Shown here one piece after another: positions 1 through 5,955 of a stretch of 27,612 bases of DNA. Below the pieces are notes generated by a model. That model saw only the letters and a list, made by a program, of their open reading frames with translations. It was not told the origin of the DNA and made no database searches. Source of the DNA: an uncultured Mailhella sp. (GTDB lineage Bacteria; Desulfobacterota; Desulfovibrionia; Desulfovibrionales; Desulfovibrionaceae); contig CALUWZ010000002.1 of the NCBI GenBank assembly GCA_944324625.1, positions 1 to 27,612 on the forward strand, written 5' to 3'. Numbering within the stretch: position 1 is the stretch's first letter; every line of letters starts with the position of its first letter. The position numbers were made by a program, and so were the translations under genes.

Positions 1-22
1 AAAAGGCGGCATAAGCCGCCTG
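1..22 (-). terminator. Rho-independent terminator after tpa
   Basis: GGCGGC (5-10) and GCCGCC (15-20) form a perfect 6-bp stem with an ATAA loop. Read on the minus strand it lies about 25 bases past the tpa stop and is followed by a T run (AAAA at 1-4 on the plus strand, cut by the window edge). It closes the ald-tpa transcription unit. Confidence 0.8.
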
Positions 23-46
23 TTGTATGCATTCTCCAATAAAGTA

Positions 47-1441
47 TTAGTTAGGGCAAACTTCTGCAAAAGCTTTGTCAAGAGCTGCAACGATTTCGTC
101 AATTTCTTTAGTTGTAGCAATGAGAGCAGGGCTGAAGCAGAGGGTGTTGTTGAACTTCTTGAAGGAACGAGAAGTTTTGCCGATGATAACGCCTTGTTTC
201 ATGCAGTTGCCGGCAATTGCACCGAGAACGGATTCATCAACAGGTTCTTTGGTTTCACGGTCTTTAACAAGTTCCATACCGCAGAACAAACCTTTACCGC
301 GAACGTCGCCGATAACTTTGTATTTATCTTTGAGTTCGTTGAGTTTGCCGAGGAAGTAGTCACCAACTTTGGTAACGTTTTCAAGGAGGTTTTCTTTTTC
401 GATAATGTCAAGGTTTGCAATAGCAGCAGCAGGACCGGAGGTGCATCCGCCGAAGGTGGAGATATCACGGAAGTAGCTTTCGCGATCGCTTGGTTCTGCA
501 ATGAAGTCTTGGAATACTTTTTCAGTGGTTACTGTGCAAGAGATAGCAGCATAACCGGAAGCAACGCCTTTAGCCATGGTTACGATGTCAGGCTGTACGT
601 CGAAGTGCTGATAGCCGAACCATTTACCGGTTCTGCCAAGACCGCAAACAACTTCGTCAATGATAAGAAGAACGTCGTATTTTTTGCAGATTTCAGAAAC
701 TTTTTTGAGGTAATCCTGAGGAGGAACGAGAACGCCGCCGCCTGCAGTGATAGGTTCTACGATAACGCCGCCAACGGTGTCAGGACCTTCAGCCAAGATA
801 ACTTTTTCAAGTTCGTCGGCAAAGAGTTGGCCAAGTTTAGGATCGTCTTGTGCAAGGCCGTAAGGGTTGCGGTAGCAGTTAGCTGCAGGGAAAGAAACAA
901 AGCCGGGAGTGAAGGGGCCGTATTGGTCACGGCGTTCTTCTTGGCCGCAAGCGGAAAGAGTGGTAATGGTGGTACCATGGTAGTCACGGTCACGGTAAAT
1001 GATTTTGTTTTTCTTTCCGCCGTGTTTCAGCATAGAAATTTGGCGAACGATTTTGAATGCTTTTTCGTTAGCTTCAGAACCGGAGTTGGAGATATAAACA
1101 CGGCTCATGCCGGGCATTTTGGAGATAAGTTTTTCAGCAAAAATAGCGGTTGGGGTGCTGCCGAAAGAGTTAGCGAAGTAGCAGAGTTTTTTCATTTGTT
1201 CTGCAACTGCGTTAACGATTTCTTCACGGCCGTAGCCAACGTTTACAGTCCAAACACCGCCGGATACGCCGTCAAGGTATTCTTTACCGTTGATGTCGTA
1301 TACGCGCATGCCTTTACCGTGGTCGAAAATAACAGGGTCGGAATTTTCGTATACTTTATGTTGTGTAAGGTGGTGCCATACATATTTTTTGTCAAGAGCA
1401 ATAACTTCAGCAGCAGAAAGTTCTTTTTTGCAGCAAGCCAT
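47..1441 (-). CDS. tpa: Taurine:pyruvate aminotransferase
   Basis: Cytosolic PLP enzyme, first step of taurine breakdown: taurine + pyruvate gives sulfoacetaldehyde + L-alanine. The 464-aa protein is a full-length class III aminotransferase. N-terminal VALDKKYVWHHLTQHKV-like sequence (here IALDKKYVWHHLTQHKV, 14-30) is very close to the Bilophila Tpa as I recall it. Visible motifs are SNSGSEANEKAFK (118-130, phosphate-binding region), LLIIDEV with D262 (contacts the PLP ring nitrogen) and MAKGVASG with K291 as the expected Schiff-base lysine. The ATG at 1441 has a GGAGG Shine-Dalgarno upstream. It follows ald on the same strand, but a strong hairpin separates them and I see no sigma54 promoter in the 80-base gap, so expression probably relies on read-through from ald or on an unrecognised promoter. 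Other omega-aminotransferases share the fold, but the xsc/ald context makes Tpa very likely. Confidence 0.93.
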   Translation of the reverse strand: MACCKKELSAAEVIALDKKYVWHHLTQHKVYENSDPVIFDHGKGMRVYDINGKEYLDGVSGGVWTVNVGYGREEIVNAVAEQMKKLCYFANSFGSTPTAIFAEKLISKMPGMSRVYISNSGSEANEKAFKIVRQISMLKHGGKKNKIIYRDRDYHGTTITTLSACGQEERRDQYGPFTPGFVSFPAANCYRNPYGLAQDDPKLGQLFADELEKVILAEGPDTVGGVIVEPITAGGGVLVPPQDYLKKVSEICKKYDVLLIIDEVVCGLGRTGKWFGYQHFDVQPDIVTMAKGVASGYAAISCTVTTEKVFQDFIAEPSDRESYFRDISTFGGCTSGPAAAIANLDIIEKENLLENVTKVGDYFLGKLNELKDKYKVIGDVRGKGLFCGMELVKDRETKEPVDESVLGAIAGNCMKQGVIIGKTSRSFKKFNNTLCFSPALIATTKEIDEIVAALDKAFAEVCPN

Positions 1442-1478
1442 AATAAGCCTCCAAAATGGATGTAAATAAGTAAGTTAT

Positions 1479-1512
1479 AAAAAAAGTCCATAAGGGCAGA
1501 GCCCTTATGGAC
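1479..1512 (-). terminator. Strong hairpin between ald and tpa
   Basis: A perfect 12-bp inverted repeat (GTCCATAAGGGC at 1486-1497, AGA loop, GCCCTTATGGAC at 1501-1512) is followed on the minus strand by a T run (1479-1485). It lies 11 bases after the ald stop and about 40 bases before the tpa start. It looks like an intrinsic terminator, yet tpa downstream has no evident promoter. It may act as a partial terminator or as an mRNA 3'-end stabiliser that sets the ald:tpa ratio. Confidence 0.8.
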
Positions 1513-1523
1513 AAAAAGTTATA

Positions 1524-2645
1524 TTAGAGAACTTCGCTCAAAGCGTGGCATTCCATGCCGAACTTGTCGCAAACACCTTTGAAGAATACTTTTCCGTCGT
1601 GGGTGTTAAGACCTTTAGCAAGAGCTTCGTCAGTTTTGCAAGCTTCTTTCCAGCCCTTGTTAGCAAGTTTTACCATGTAAGGCAAGGTTGCGTTGGTAAG
1701 GGTGAAGGTAGAAGTACGTGCAACAGCGCCGGGCATGTTGCCTACGCAGTAGCAAACAACGCCGTTTTCAGTGATGAAGGTTGGGTTGTCGTGGCTGGTA
1801 GCACCGTGTTTAGCGGTGGTTTGAACAGCGCCGCCTTGGTCAATAGCAACGTCAACGATTACGGAACCGGGTTTCATGGATTTTACCATTTCTTCGGTTA
1901 CGAGCTGAGGAGTTGCAGCGCCTGGGATAAGAACGGAACCAACAACTACGTCAGCGTCTTTTACAGCGTGAGCAACGTTAAGAGCGTTGGAGTAGATGGT
2001 TTGGATTCTGTTTCCATAGAGGTCGTCGATTTCACGAAGACGTGCAATGTTTACGTCGAGAATGGTAACTTTAGCGCCCATGCCAACAGCTACTTTAGCA
2101 GCGTTGAAACCAACAACGCCGGCACCAACTACAACGAAGTTAGCAGCAGGAACACCAGCGGTGCCGCCCATGAGGAGGCCCATGCCGCCTTCACGTTTGG
2201 TAAGAAGCTGTGCACCAACTTGAGCAGCCATACGGCCTGCAACTTCAGACATAGGAGCGAGAAGAGGAAGCTGACGGTTAGGAAGTTGAACGGTTTCGTA
2301 AGCAATAGCGGTTACTTTCTTTTCAAGAAGAGCTTTGGTGAGCTCAGGTTCAGCAGCGAGGTGGAGGTAGGTGAAAAGAACCATGCCTTCGCGGAAGTAT
2401 TGGTATTCAGGTGCGAGAGGTTCTTTTACTTTAACAACCATGTCACCGCTCCAAGCTTCGGCAGCGGTATCAACCATTTGAGCACCGGCAGCAATATAGT
2501 CAGCATCAGTAATACCGATAGCAGTACCGGCGTTTTTTTCTACCAATACTTTGTGACCGGCGTCAGCAAGAGCTTTTACGCCTGCAGGGGTAATACCAAC
2601 ACGATATTCTTGGTTTTTAATTTCTTTTGGAACACTAACGATCAT
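1524..2645 (-). CDS. ald: Alanine dehydrogenase
   Basis: NAD-dependent enzyme that oxidises L-alanine to pyruvate, ammonia and NADH. Here it regenerates the pyruvate consumed by Tpa. The chosen start gives 373 aa, the usual length of the family (about 370); the ATG at 2645 is preceded by AGGAGA at good spacing, and the upstream in-frame extension to 2741 would cross the sigma54 promoter. Residues matching the known active site are R15 (YRVGITP), K74 (VKVKEP) and H95 (FTYLHLA). The Rossmann motif GAGVVG is at 174-179, followed by TILDVN. It is first in the ald-tpa unit. A -24/-12 promoter lies about 75 bases upstream and a copy of the 20-bp activator motif about 200 bases upstream, so expression is probably induced by the adjacent sigma54 activator. 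It should not be confused with SarD, the sulfoacetaldehyde reductase of Bilophila, which is an unrelated iron-dependent alcohol dehydrogenase. Confidence 0.95.
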   Translation of the reverse strand: MIVSVPKEIKNQEYRVGITPAGVKALADAGHKVLVEKNAGTAIGITDADYIAAGAQMVDTAAEAWSGDMVVKVKEPLAPEYQYFREGMVLFTYLHLAAEPELTKALLEKKVTAIAYETVQLPNRQLPLLAPMSEVAGRMAAQVGAQLLTKREGGMGLLMGGTAGVPAANFVVVGAGVVGFNAAKVAVGMGAKVTILDVNIARLREIDDLYGNRIQTIYSNALNVAHAVKDADVVVGSVLIPGAATPQLVTEEMVKSMKPGSVIVDVAIDQGGAVQTTAKHGATSHDNPTFITENGVVCYCVGNMPGAVARTSTFTLTNATLPYMVKLANKGWKEACKTDEALAKGLNTHDGKVFFKGVCDKFGMECHALSEVL

Positions 2646-2717
2646 TTTGTCTTCTCCTAAAAAAGTTTGAAATGTATTTAACAGTCTGAATGGCTGTTTA
2701 CCTTCTGCGAGGATTAA

Positions 2718-2733
2718 AGCAAATCTTGTTCCA
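2718..2733 (-). promoter_or_regulatory. Sigma54 (-24/-12) promoter of ald
   Basis: On the minus strand the sequence is TGGAACAAGATTTGCT, against the consensus TGGCACG-N4-TTGCW. The GG and GC elements are exactly 10 bases apart, and only C-4 and G-7 differ among fixed positions. Expected transcription start is near 2707, leaving a 5' leader of about 60 bases to the ald ATG at 2645. The neighbouring gene encodes a sigma54 activator, which supports it. Confidence 0.75.
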
Positions 2734-2753
2734 AAATGCAAGAGGTTTTGGTT

Positions 2754-2773
2754 TATTTTTTTTATTGCATTGA
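2754..2773 (+). promoter_or_regulatory. Possible degenerate half-site of the activator motif
   Basis: The last nine bases TTGCATTGA (2765-2773) match the right half of the 20-bp motif found before xsc and dctP, but the left TCAA half is missing and the flank is only T-rich. It is about 20 bases upstream of the ald -24 element. A weak candidate, listed because of its position. Confidence 0.25.
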
Positions 2774-2823
2774 AATATAAAGCTAAAAATAATTTATTTG
2801 CCTAATGATATTTTTCACATAAT

Positions 2824-2861
2824 AAAAATGCACCGTTTAAAATTTTAAACAATGCATTTTT
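2824..2861 (-). terminator. Terminator of the sigma54 activator gene
   Basis: An almost perfect 38-base palindrome lies 10 bases past the regulator stop. Plus-strand AAAAATGCA/CC/GTTTAAA pairs with TTTAAAC/AA/TGCATTTTT. On the minus-strand RNA the two apparent mismatches become G-U pairs, so the hairpin is fully paired only in that orientation and ends in U5. This favours a terminator for the regulator rather than a DNA operator, although its upstream arm overlaps a copy of the activator motif (2849-2868). Confidence 0.6.
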
Positions 2862-2868
2862 GACTTGA
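2849..2868 (-). promoter_or_regulatory. Putative upstream activator site for ald
   Basis: Minus-strand TCAAGTCAAAAATGCATTGT shares 14 of 20 positions with the dctP-side motif TCAAGTTGTATTTGCATTGA. Its internal 16 bases AAGTCAAAAATGCATT are identical to the second xsc-side site (8356-8371). It lies about 115 bases upstream of the ald -24 element, a normal enhancer distance. It overlaps the arm of the regulator's terminator hairpin, so part of the likeness could be constrained by that. Confidence 0.5.
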
Positions 2869-2870
2869 TT

Positions 2871-4622
2871 TTAGTCGGAGATTTTTATGCCGAGGTGTTT
2901 TGCCTTTCGAACGACGGTAGACTGGCTTATTCCGAGCTTTTTGGCTGCCTTGTATGTGCTTCCTTCCTGAACGAGTGCGTCTTTTATCATTGAGTACTCA
3001 AGCTCGAAAATGGCTTCTTCCAAGGTTTTGTCGTTAACATTGATGGACGTGCTGTTTTGTTCGTTTTCCTTTTCGGCAAAAACATAGGGATGCAGATCTG
3101 AAGGCCGAATGATGTTTCCTTCCGTCATGGCGGCAAGGTATTCCACTGCTCCCCGCAGTTCGCGGACATTGCCGGGCCATGAATAGGCTGAAAGCGCCAG
3201 CAGGGTTTTGGGAGCAAAGCTTTTGATGGTGTTCAGGCGTTTGCATGCGTCTGCCAGAAAGGATTTTGCAAGTTCCGGAATGTCTTCCTGACGCTGTCTG
3301 AGCGGCGGGATATTAACTTTTAATATATGAAGACGGTAATATAAGTCTTCTCTGAATTCTTTGCGCTTTACCAGTTCGTCAAGAGGCCTGTTGGTGGCGG
3401 CAATGATCCGTACGTCAACATTAATTAATGTATTTCCCCCGACACGGTGAAAGCCGTAGTTGTCCAGAACGTGCAGCAGCTTTGCCTGAACGGAGAGGGG
3501 AAGTTCGCCTATTTCGTCCAGCAGCAGCGTTCCTTTGTCTGCCTGCTCAAAATATCCTTTTTTCCCTGCTTGGTCCGCGCCGGTGAAAGAGCCTTTTTCG
3601 TAGCCGAAAAGTTCCGAGTCAATAAGGGATTCGGCAATTGCGGCACAGTTAATGGCTATGAACGGTTTGTCTTTGCGGCTGCTGTGTTCGTGAATGAATG
3701 ACGCCGCAAGGCTTTTGCCTGTTCCCGTTTCGCCGAGAAGCAGAACGGAAGAAGTTGATTTGGCGACTTTTTTAAGCTGTTCCAGACAGTTTTGGAATAC
3801 TTTGCTGGTGCCGATGTATTTTGAACCGTTTTCGAATTTCTTCAGTTCGCCTTTATATTGTCTGACTGTTTGTTCGGCGTCCAAAACTTTTTTGTGAAGT
3901 TCGTCGTATTCGGACATGTCGCGGATAAGTGCCACAACGCGCTTGACATTTCCGCTGTCATCCAGAATGGGGGTGCTTGTGTTGAGGCAGTGCCGTCCGT
4001 TGGAATAATCGTCAAACTGGGTGACAGTCTTTTTTTGGGAAAGGGCATCAAGGGTTACGCAGCTGGTAAATTTTCCCTGCATCATGGGAATGGTAACGTG
4101 TTTGCCTACGACTTCCTTTGAGTTGATGCCTGCAATGCGTTTGAGCGCTTTGTTGGCATAAAGGGTAATGCCGTTGCCGTCAATGATCCAAATGCCGTCA
4201 TGAATGGAATCCAAAAGAATTTCAAATTCATGCAGGAGCAGTTCGTAGCGTTCGTTTTGCTGATAGGGGATTTCCACCCAGAAAATATAAATAAGCTCTT
4301 CTTTAAGTTCCAAGCCGAAATCTTGATTGCGGACTTTTTTCTTAAAGCATAAAAAGCTTCTGTTTTCCGCGGAAAATGTCCTTGCTTCGCCGTCGGGCGG
4401 AACTTGGTCGATAAAGTCCGTATGGGCGGCTCCCAGTTTCTTTAAAAGCTGGGAAAGTTCTTTGCCGTGGGCTTTTTTTTCTGTGCTTTCAAAAAAACGC
4501 AGGGCTTTTTCATTCATGGCAAGGATTTTTCCCGTCGGTTCATGCAGCAGGCATGCATAAAGGGGAACAGGTAAATTATCAAGAATTTTTTTGAGTATTT
4601 CAGGGTAAATATAATCGTGCAT
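2871..4622 (-). CDS. PAS-containing sigma54-dependent activator of taurine genes
   Basis: Bacterial enhancer-binding protein, 583 aa from the ATG at 4622 (AGGGA upstream; an in-frame ATG at 4658 lies inside the operator region and lacks a ribosome site). N-terminal PAS-like segments cover about 10-115 and 125-245, followed by a short coiled-coil linker. The central AAA+ domain (about 270-500) shows Walker A GETGTGKS (297-304), the sigma54-contact loop GSFTGA (344-349; the common form is GAFTGA), Walker B LLLDEIGE (366-373) and the arginine-finger region REDLYYRL (424-431). The C-terminal HTH is of TyrR/Fis-like type (YKAAKKLGISQSTVVRKAKHLGI, about 557-579). There is no receiver domain, so it is probably a one-component sensor whose PAS region reads the inducer or redox state. 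Position between the ald-tpa and TRAP units, with sigma54 promoters before ald and xsc, points to control of taurine catabolism; that role is inferred. Confidence 0.9.
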   Translation of the reverse strand: MHDYIYPEILKKILDNLPVPLYACLLHEPTGKILAMNEKALRFFESTEKKAHGKELSQLLKKLGAAHTDFIDQVPPDGEARTFSAENRSFLCFKKKVRNQDFGLELKEELIYIFWVEIPYQQNERYELLLHEFEILLDSIHDGIWIIDGNGITLYANKALKRIAGINSKEVVGKHVTIPMMQGKFTSCVTLDALSQKKTVTQFDDYSNGRHCLNTSTPILDDSGNVKRVVALIRDMSEYDELHKKVLDAEQTVRQYKGELKKFENGSKYIGTSKVFQNCLEQLKKVAKSTSSVLLLGETGTGKSLAASFIHEHSSRKDKPFIAINCAAIAESLIDSELFGYEKGSFTGADQAGKKGYFEQADKGTLLLDEIGELPLSVQAKLLHVLDNYGFHRVGGNTLINVDVRIIAATNRPLDELVKRKEFREDLYYRLHILKVNIPPLRQRQEDIPELAKSFLADACKRLNTIKSFAPKTLLALSAYSWPGNVRELRGAVEYLAAMTEGNIIRPSDLHPYVFAEKENEQNSTSINVNDKTLEEAIFELEYSMIKDALVQEGSTYKAAKKLGISQSTVVRKAKHLGIKISD

Positions 4623-4654
4623 AACTTCCCTATTTATAATGATAAAAAACAAAA

Positions 4655-4674
4655 TCAAGTTGTATTTGCATTGA
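4655..4674 (+). promoter_or_regulatory. Activator-site copy 1, regulator/dctP divergent region
   Basis: TCAAGTTGTATTTGCATTGA. With flanking AA on the left and A on the right, a 24-base run (4652-4675) is repeated exactly at 4694-4717, 42 bases later. The ends TCAA/TTGA form an inverted repeat. It overlaps the presumed -10/start region of the regulator's own promoter, so bound protein could repress its own gene. Confidence 0.7.
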
Positions 4675-4700
4675 ATATCACAGATACGTCAGGAAATCAA
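4672..4700 (-). promoter_or_regulatory. Candidate sigma70 promoter of the activator gene
   Basis: On the minus strand TTGATT, 17 bases, TATTCA. The predicted start would be near 4665, about 43 bases before the ATG at 4622. The two copies of the 20-bp motif overlap its -35 and its -10/start, the geometry expected for autorepression. The -10 match is moderate. Confidence 0.4.
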
Positions 4701-4716
4701 GTTGTATTTGCATTGA
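4697..4716 (+). promoter_or_regulatory. Activator-site copy 2, regulator/dctP divergent region
   Basis: Exact second copy of TCAAGTTGTATTTGCATTGA, 42 bases (four helical turns) from copy 1, so both face the same side of the DNA. It lies about 75 bases upstream of the dctP -35 hexamer. Confidence 0.7.
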
Positions 4717-4789
4717 AAGTTTTATCTTGCTAGTTTAATTGTTAAAAAATAAGAAAATGTTTGTCTGAACAGCTTTTTTCCTTCGTTTA

Positions 4790-4818
4790 TTGACAAAATA
4801 TGGCGAAAAGAATAAAAT
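4790..4818 (+). promoter_or_regulatory. Sigma70-type promoter of dctP
   Basis: TTGACA (4790-4795), 17-base spacer, TAAAAT (4813-4818): a near-consensus housekeeping promoter. The start would be near 4825, leaving a leader of about 50 bases with AAGGAG at 4865-4870. No GG-N10-GC pair (sigma54) was found between 4717 and 4877, unlike ald and xsc. Confidence 0.65.
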
Positions 4819-4877
4819 AAACGGCAAGTGAAAAAAAGAATTTTTGTTTTTCACAAAAGTTTATAAGGAGTTTTGTT

Positions 4878-5882
4878 ATGAAGTTAAAAGCAGTTTTCAC
4901 GGCAGCAGCATTGGTTTTTGCCAGCGCAACGGGTGCTTTTGCCGCTTATGACGGTCCTAAATTGAATTTCAGAGTTGCTCACACAACTCCTCCGGGAAAC
5001 CACATTACCCTTGCTTTTGAAAAATTTAAAGAGTTGGTCGAAGAAAAAAGCGACGGCAAAATAAAAGTTCAGGTTTTCCCAAATGCAATTTTGGGCAGTG
5101 ACCGTGTTCTTATGGAAAGCGCTCAGCGCGGCACCATTGAAATGGCTGTAAGCTCTACTCCGAATATGGCCAGTTTTTCACCGTATTATCAGGTTTTTGA
5201 CTTGCCGTACATAACTTCCGCAAAGTATCAGCAAAATTTCTACAAAGCTATCGACAACGGTCCTCTTGCCGATTATATGAAGAAAATTTCCAATGAAATC
5301 GGTTTGGAACCCATTATGTGGGCAGAATACGGCTACAGACATTTTGTTTCCGTAAAACCCATGAAAGGCGTTGCTGATTTGGCAGGCATTAAAATGAGAA
5401 CAACCGATTCTCCGATTGAAATCGAAGTTGCGAAAGTTCTTAAAATGAACCCGACACCTGTCGCTTGGGGCGAAACATATACTGCTTTGCAGCAAAAAAC
5501 CATTGACGGCGAAGGCAATACCTTCCCTCATCTTTACGGCGCAAAGCACCACGAAGTTTTGAAATATGCCATTACTTCCGCACACAACTACAGCATGCAG
5601 GTTATGATGGCCAACAAAAAGTGGTGGGATTCTCTTGATCCCAAAGCTCAGGCCGTTATTAAAGAAGCCGTAGTCGGAGCTCTTGATTATCAGAGAAATG
5701 TTCTGTACCCCAAAAATGAAGCCGAAGCCCGTCAAGGATTTATTGACGCAGGCATTCAGATTACCGATTTGACCGATGAACAGCTTGCAGAACTCAGAAA
5801 GCTTGTTCAGCCTGTTTGGGATAAATTCCTTCCTCAGCTTCCTGCCGATTTGGTAAAATTGGTACAAGATACACAGAAATAA
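4878..5882 (+). CDS. dctP: TRAP transporter substrate-binding protein (DctP family)
   Basis: Periplasmic solute receptor, 334 aa, normal for the family. The N-terminus MKLKAVFTAAALVFASATGAFA is a signal peptide, with cleavage expected at AFA|AYDG. The mature part has the DctP pattern: LNFRVAHTTPPGNHITLAFEKFKELVEEKSDGKIKV near the start, then PNAILGSDRVLMESAQRGTIEMA, and the WAEYGYRHF / KMRTTDSP region, whose arginine typically contacts the substrate carboxylate or sulfonate. AAGGAG precedes the ATG by 7 bases. It is followed by a hairpin, then the fused membrane subunit. Substrate is inferred to be taurine or a related sulfonate from the neighbours; the sequence alone shows only an organic-anion TRAP receptor. 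Confidence 0.92.
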   Translation: MKLKAVFTAAALVFASATGAFAAYDGPKLNFRVAHTTPPGNHITLAFEKFKELVEEKSDGKIKVQVFPNAILGSDRVLMESAQRGTIEMAVSSTPNMASFSPYYQVFDLPYITSAKYQQNFYKAIDNGPLADYMKKISNEIGLEPIMWAEYGYRHFVSVKPMKGVADLAGIKMRTTDSPIEIEVAKVLKMNPTPVAWGETYTALQQKTIDGEGNTFPHLYGAKHHEVLKYAITSAHNYSMQVMMANKKWWDSLDPKAQAVIKEAVVGALDYQRNVLYPKNEAEARQGFIDAGIQITDLTDEQLAELRKLVQPVWDKFLPQLPADLVKLVQDTQK

Positions 5883-5899
5883 TTGTTTGATTTTTTGTT

Positions 5900-5937
5900 A
5901 AAGCCACTATCAGTCTGCGATAGTGGCTTTGTTTTTT
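5900..5937 (+). terminator. Hairpin between dctP and dctQM
   Basis: AAAGCCACTATC (5900-5911), a 7-base loop, and GATAGTGGCTTT (5919-5930), a perfect 12-bp stem, then GTTTTTTCTTTTT. The dctQM Shine-Dalgarno follows at 5944. As an intrinsic terminator with read-through it would make the binding protein more abundant than the membrane subunit, as is common in binding-protein transporters. Confidence 0.8.
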
Positions 5938-5955
5938 CTTTTTCTGGAGATTTAT

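Noticed and set aside
23..1465. 480-aa plus-strand open frame over tpa
   Set aside because: Antisense shadow of tpa: composition is not protein-like and it exists because tpa avoids certain codons.
1545..2660. 371-aa plus-strand open frame over ald
   Set aside because: Antisense shadow of ald, no ribosome site, no recognisable domain.
1524..2741. Longer ald start at 2741
   Set aside because: Would place the sigma54 promoter inside the coding region and add residues foreign to the family; the ATG at 2645 has AGGAGA.
4652..4717. CRISPR or mobile-element direct repeat
   Set aside because: Only two copies of 24 bases with an 18-base gap, in a divergent promoter region, with related copies at other taurine promoters: regulatory, not CRISPR.
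4800..4818. TGGCG (4800-4804 region) as a sigma54 -24 element for dctP
   Set aside because: No GC at the required 10-base distance; a near-consensus sigma70 promoter covers the same bases.
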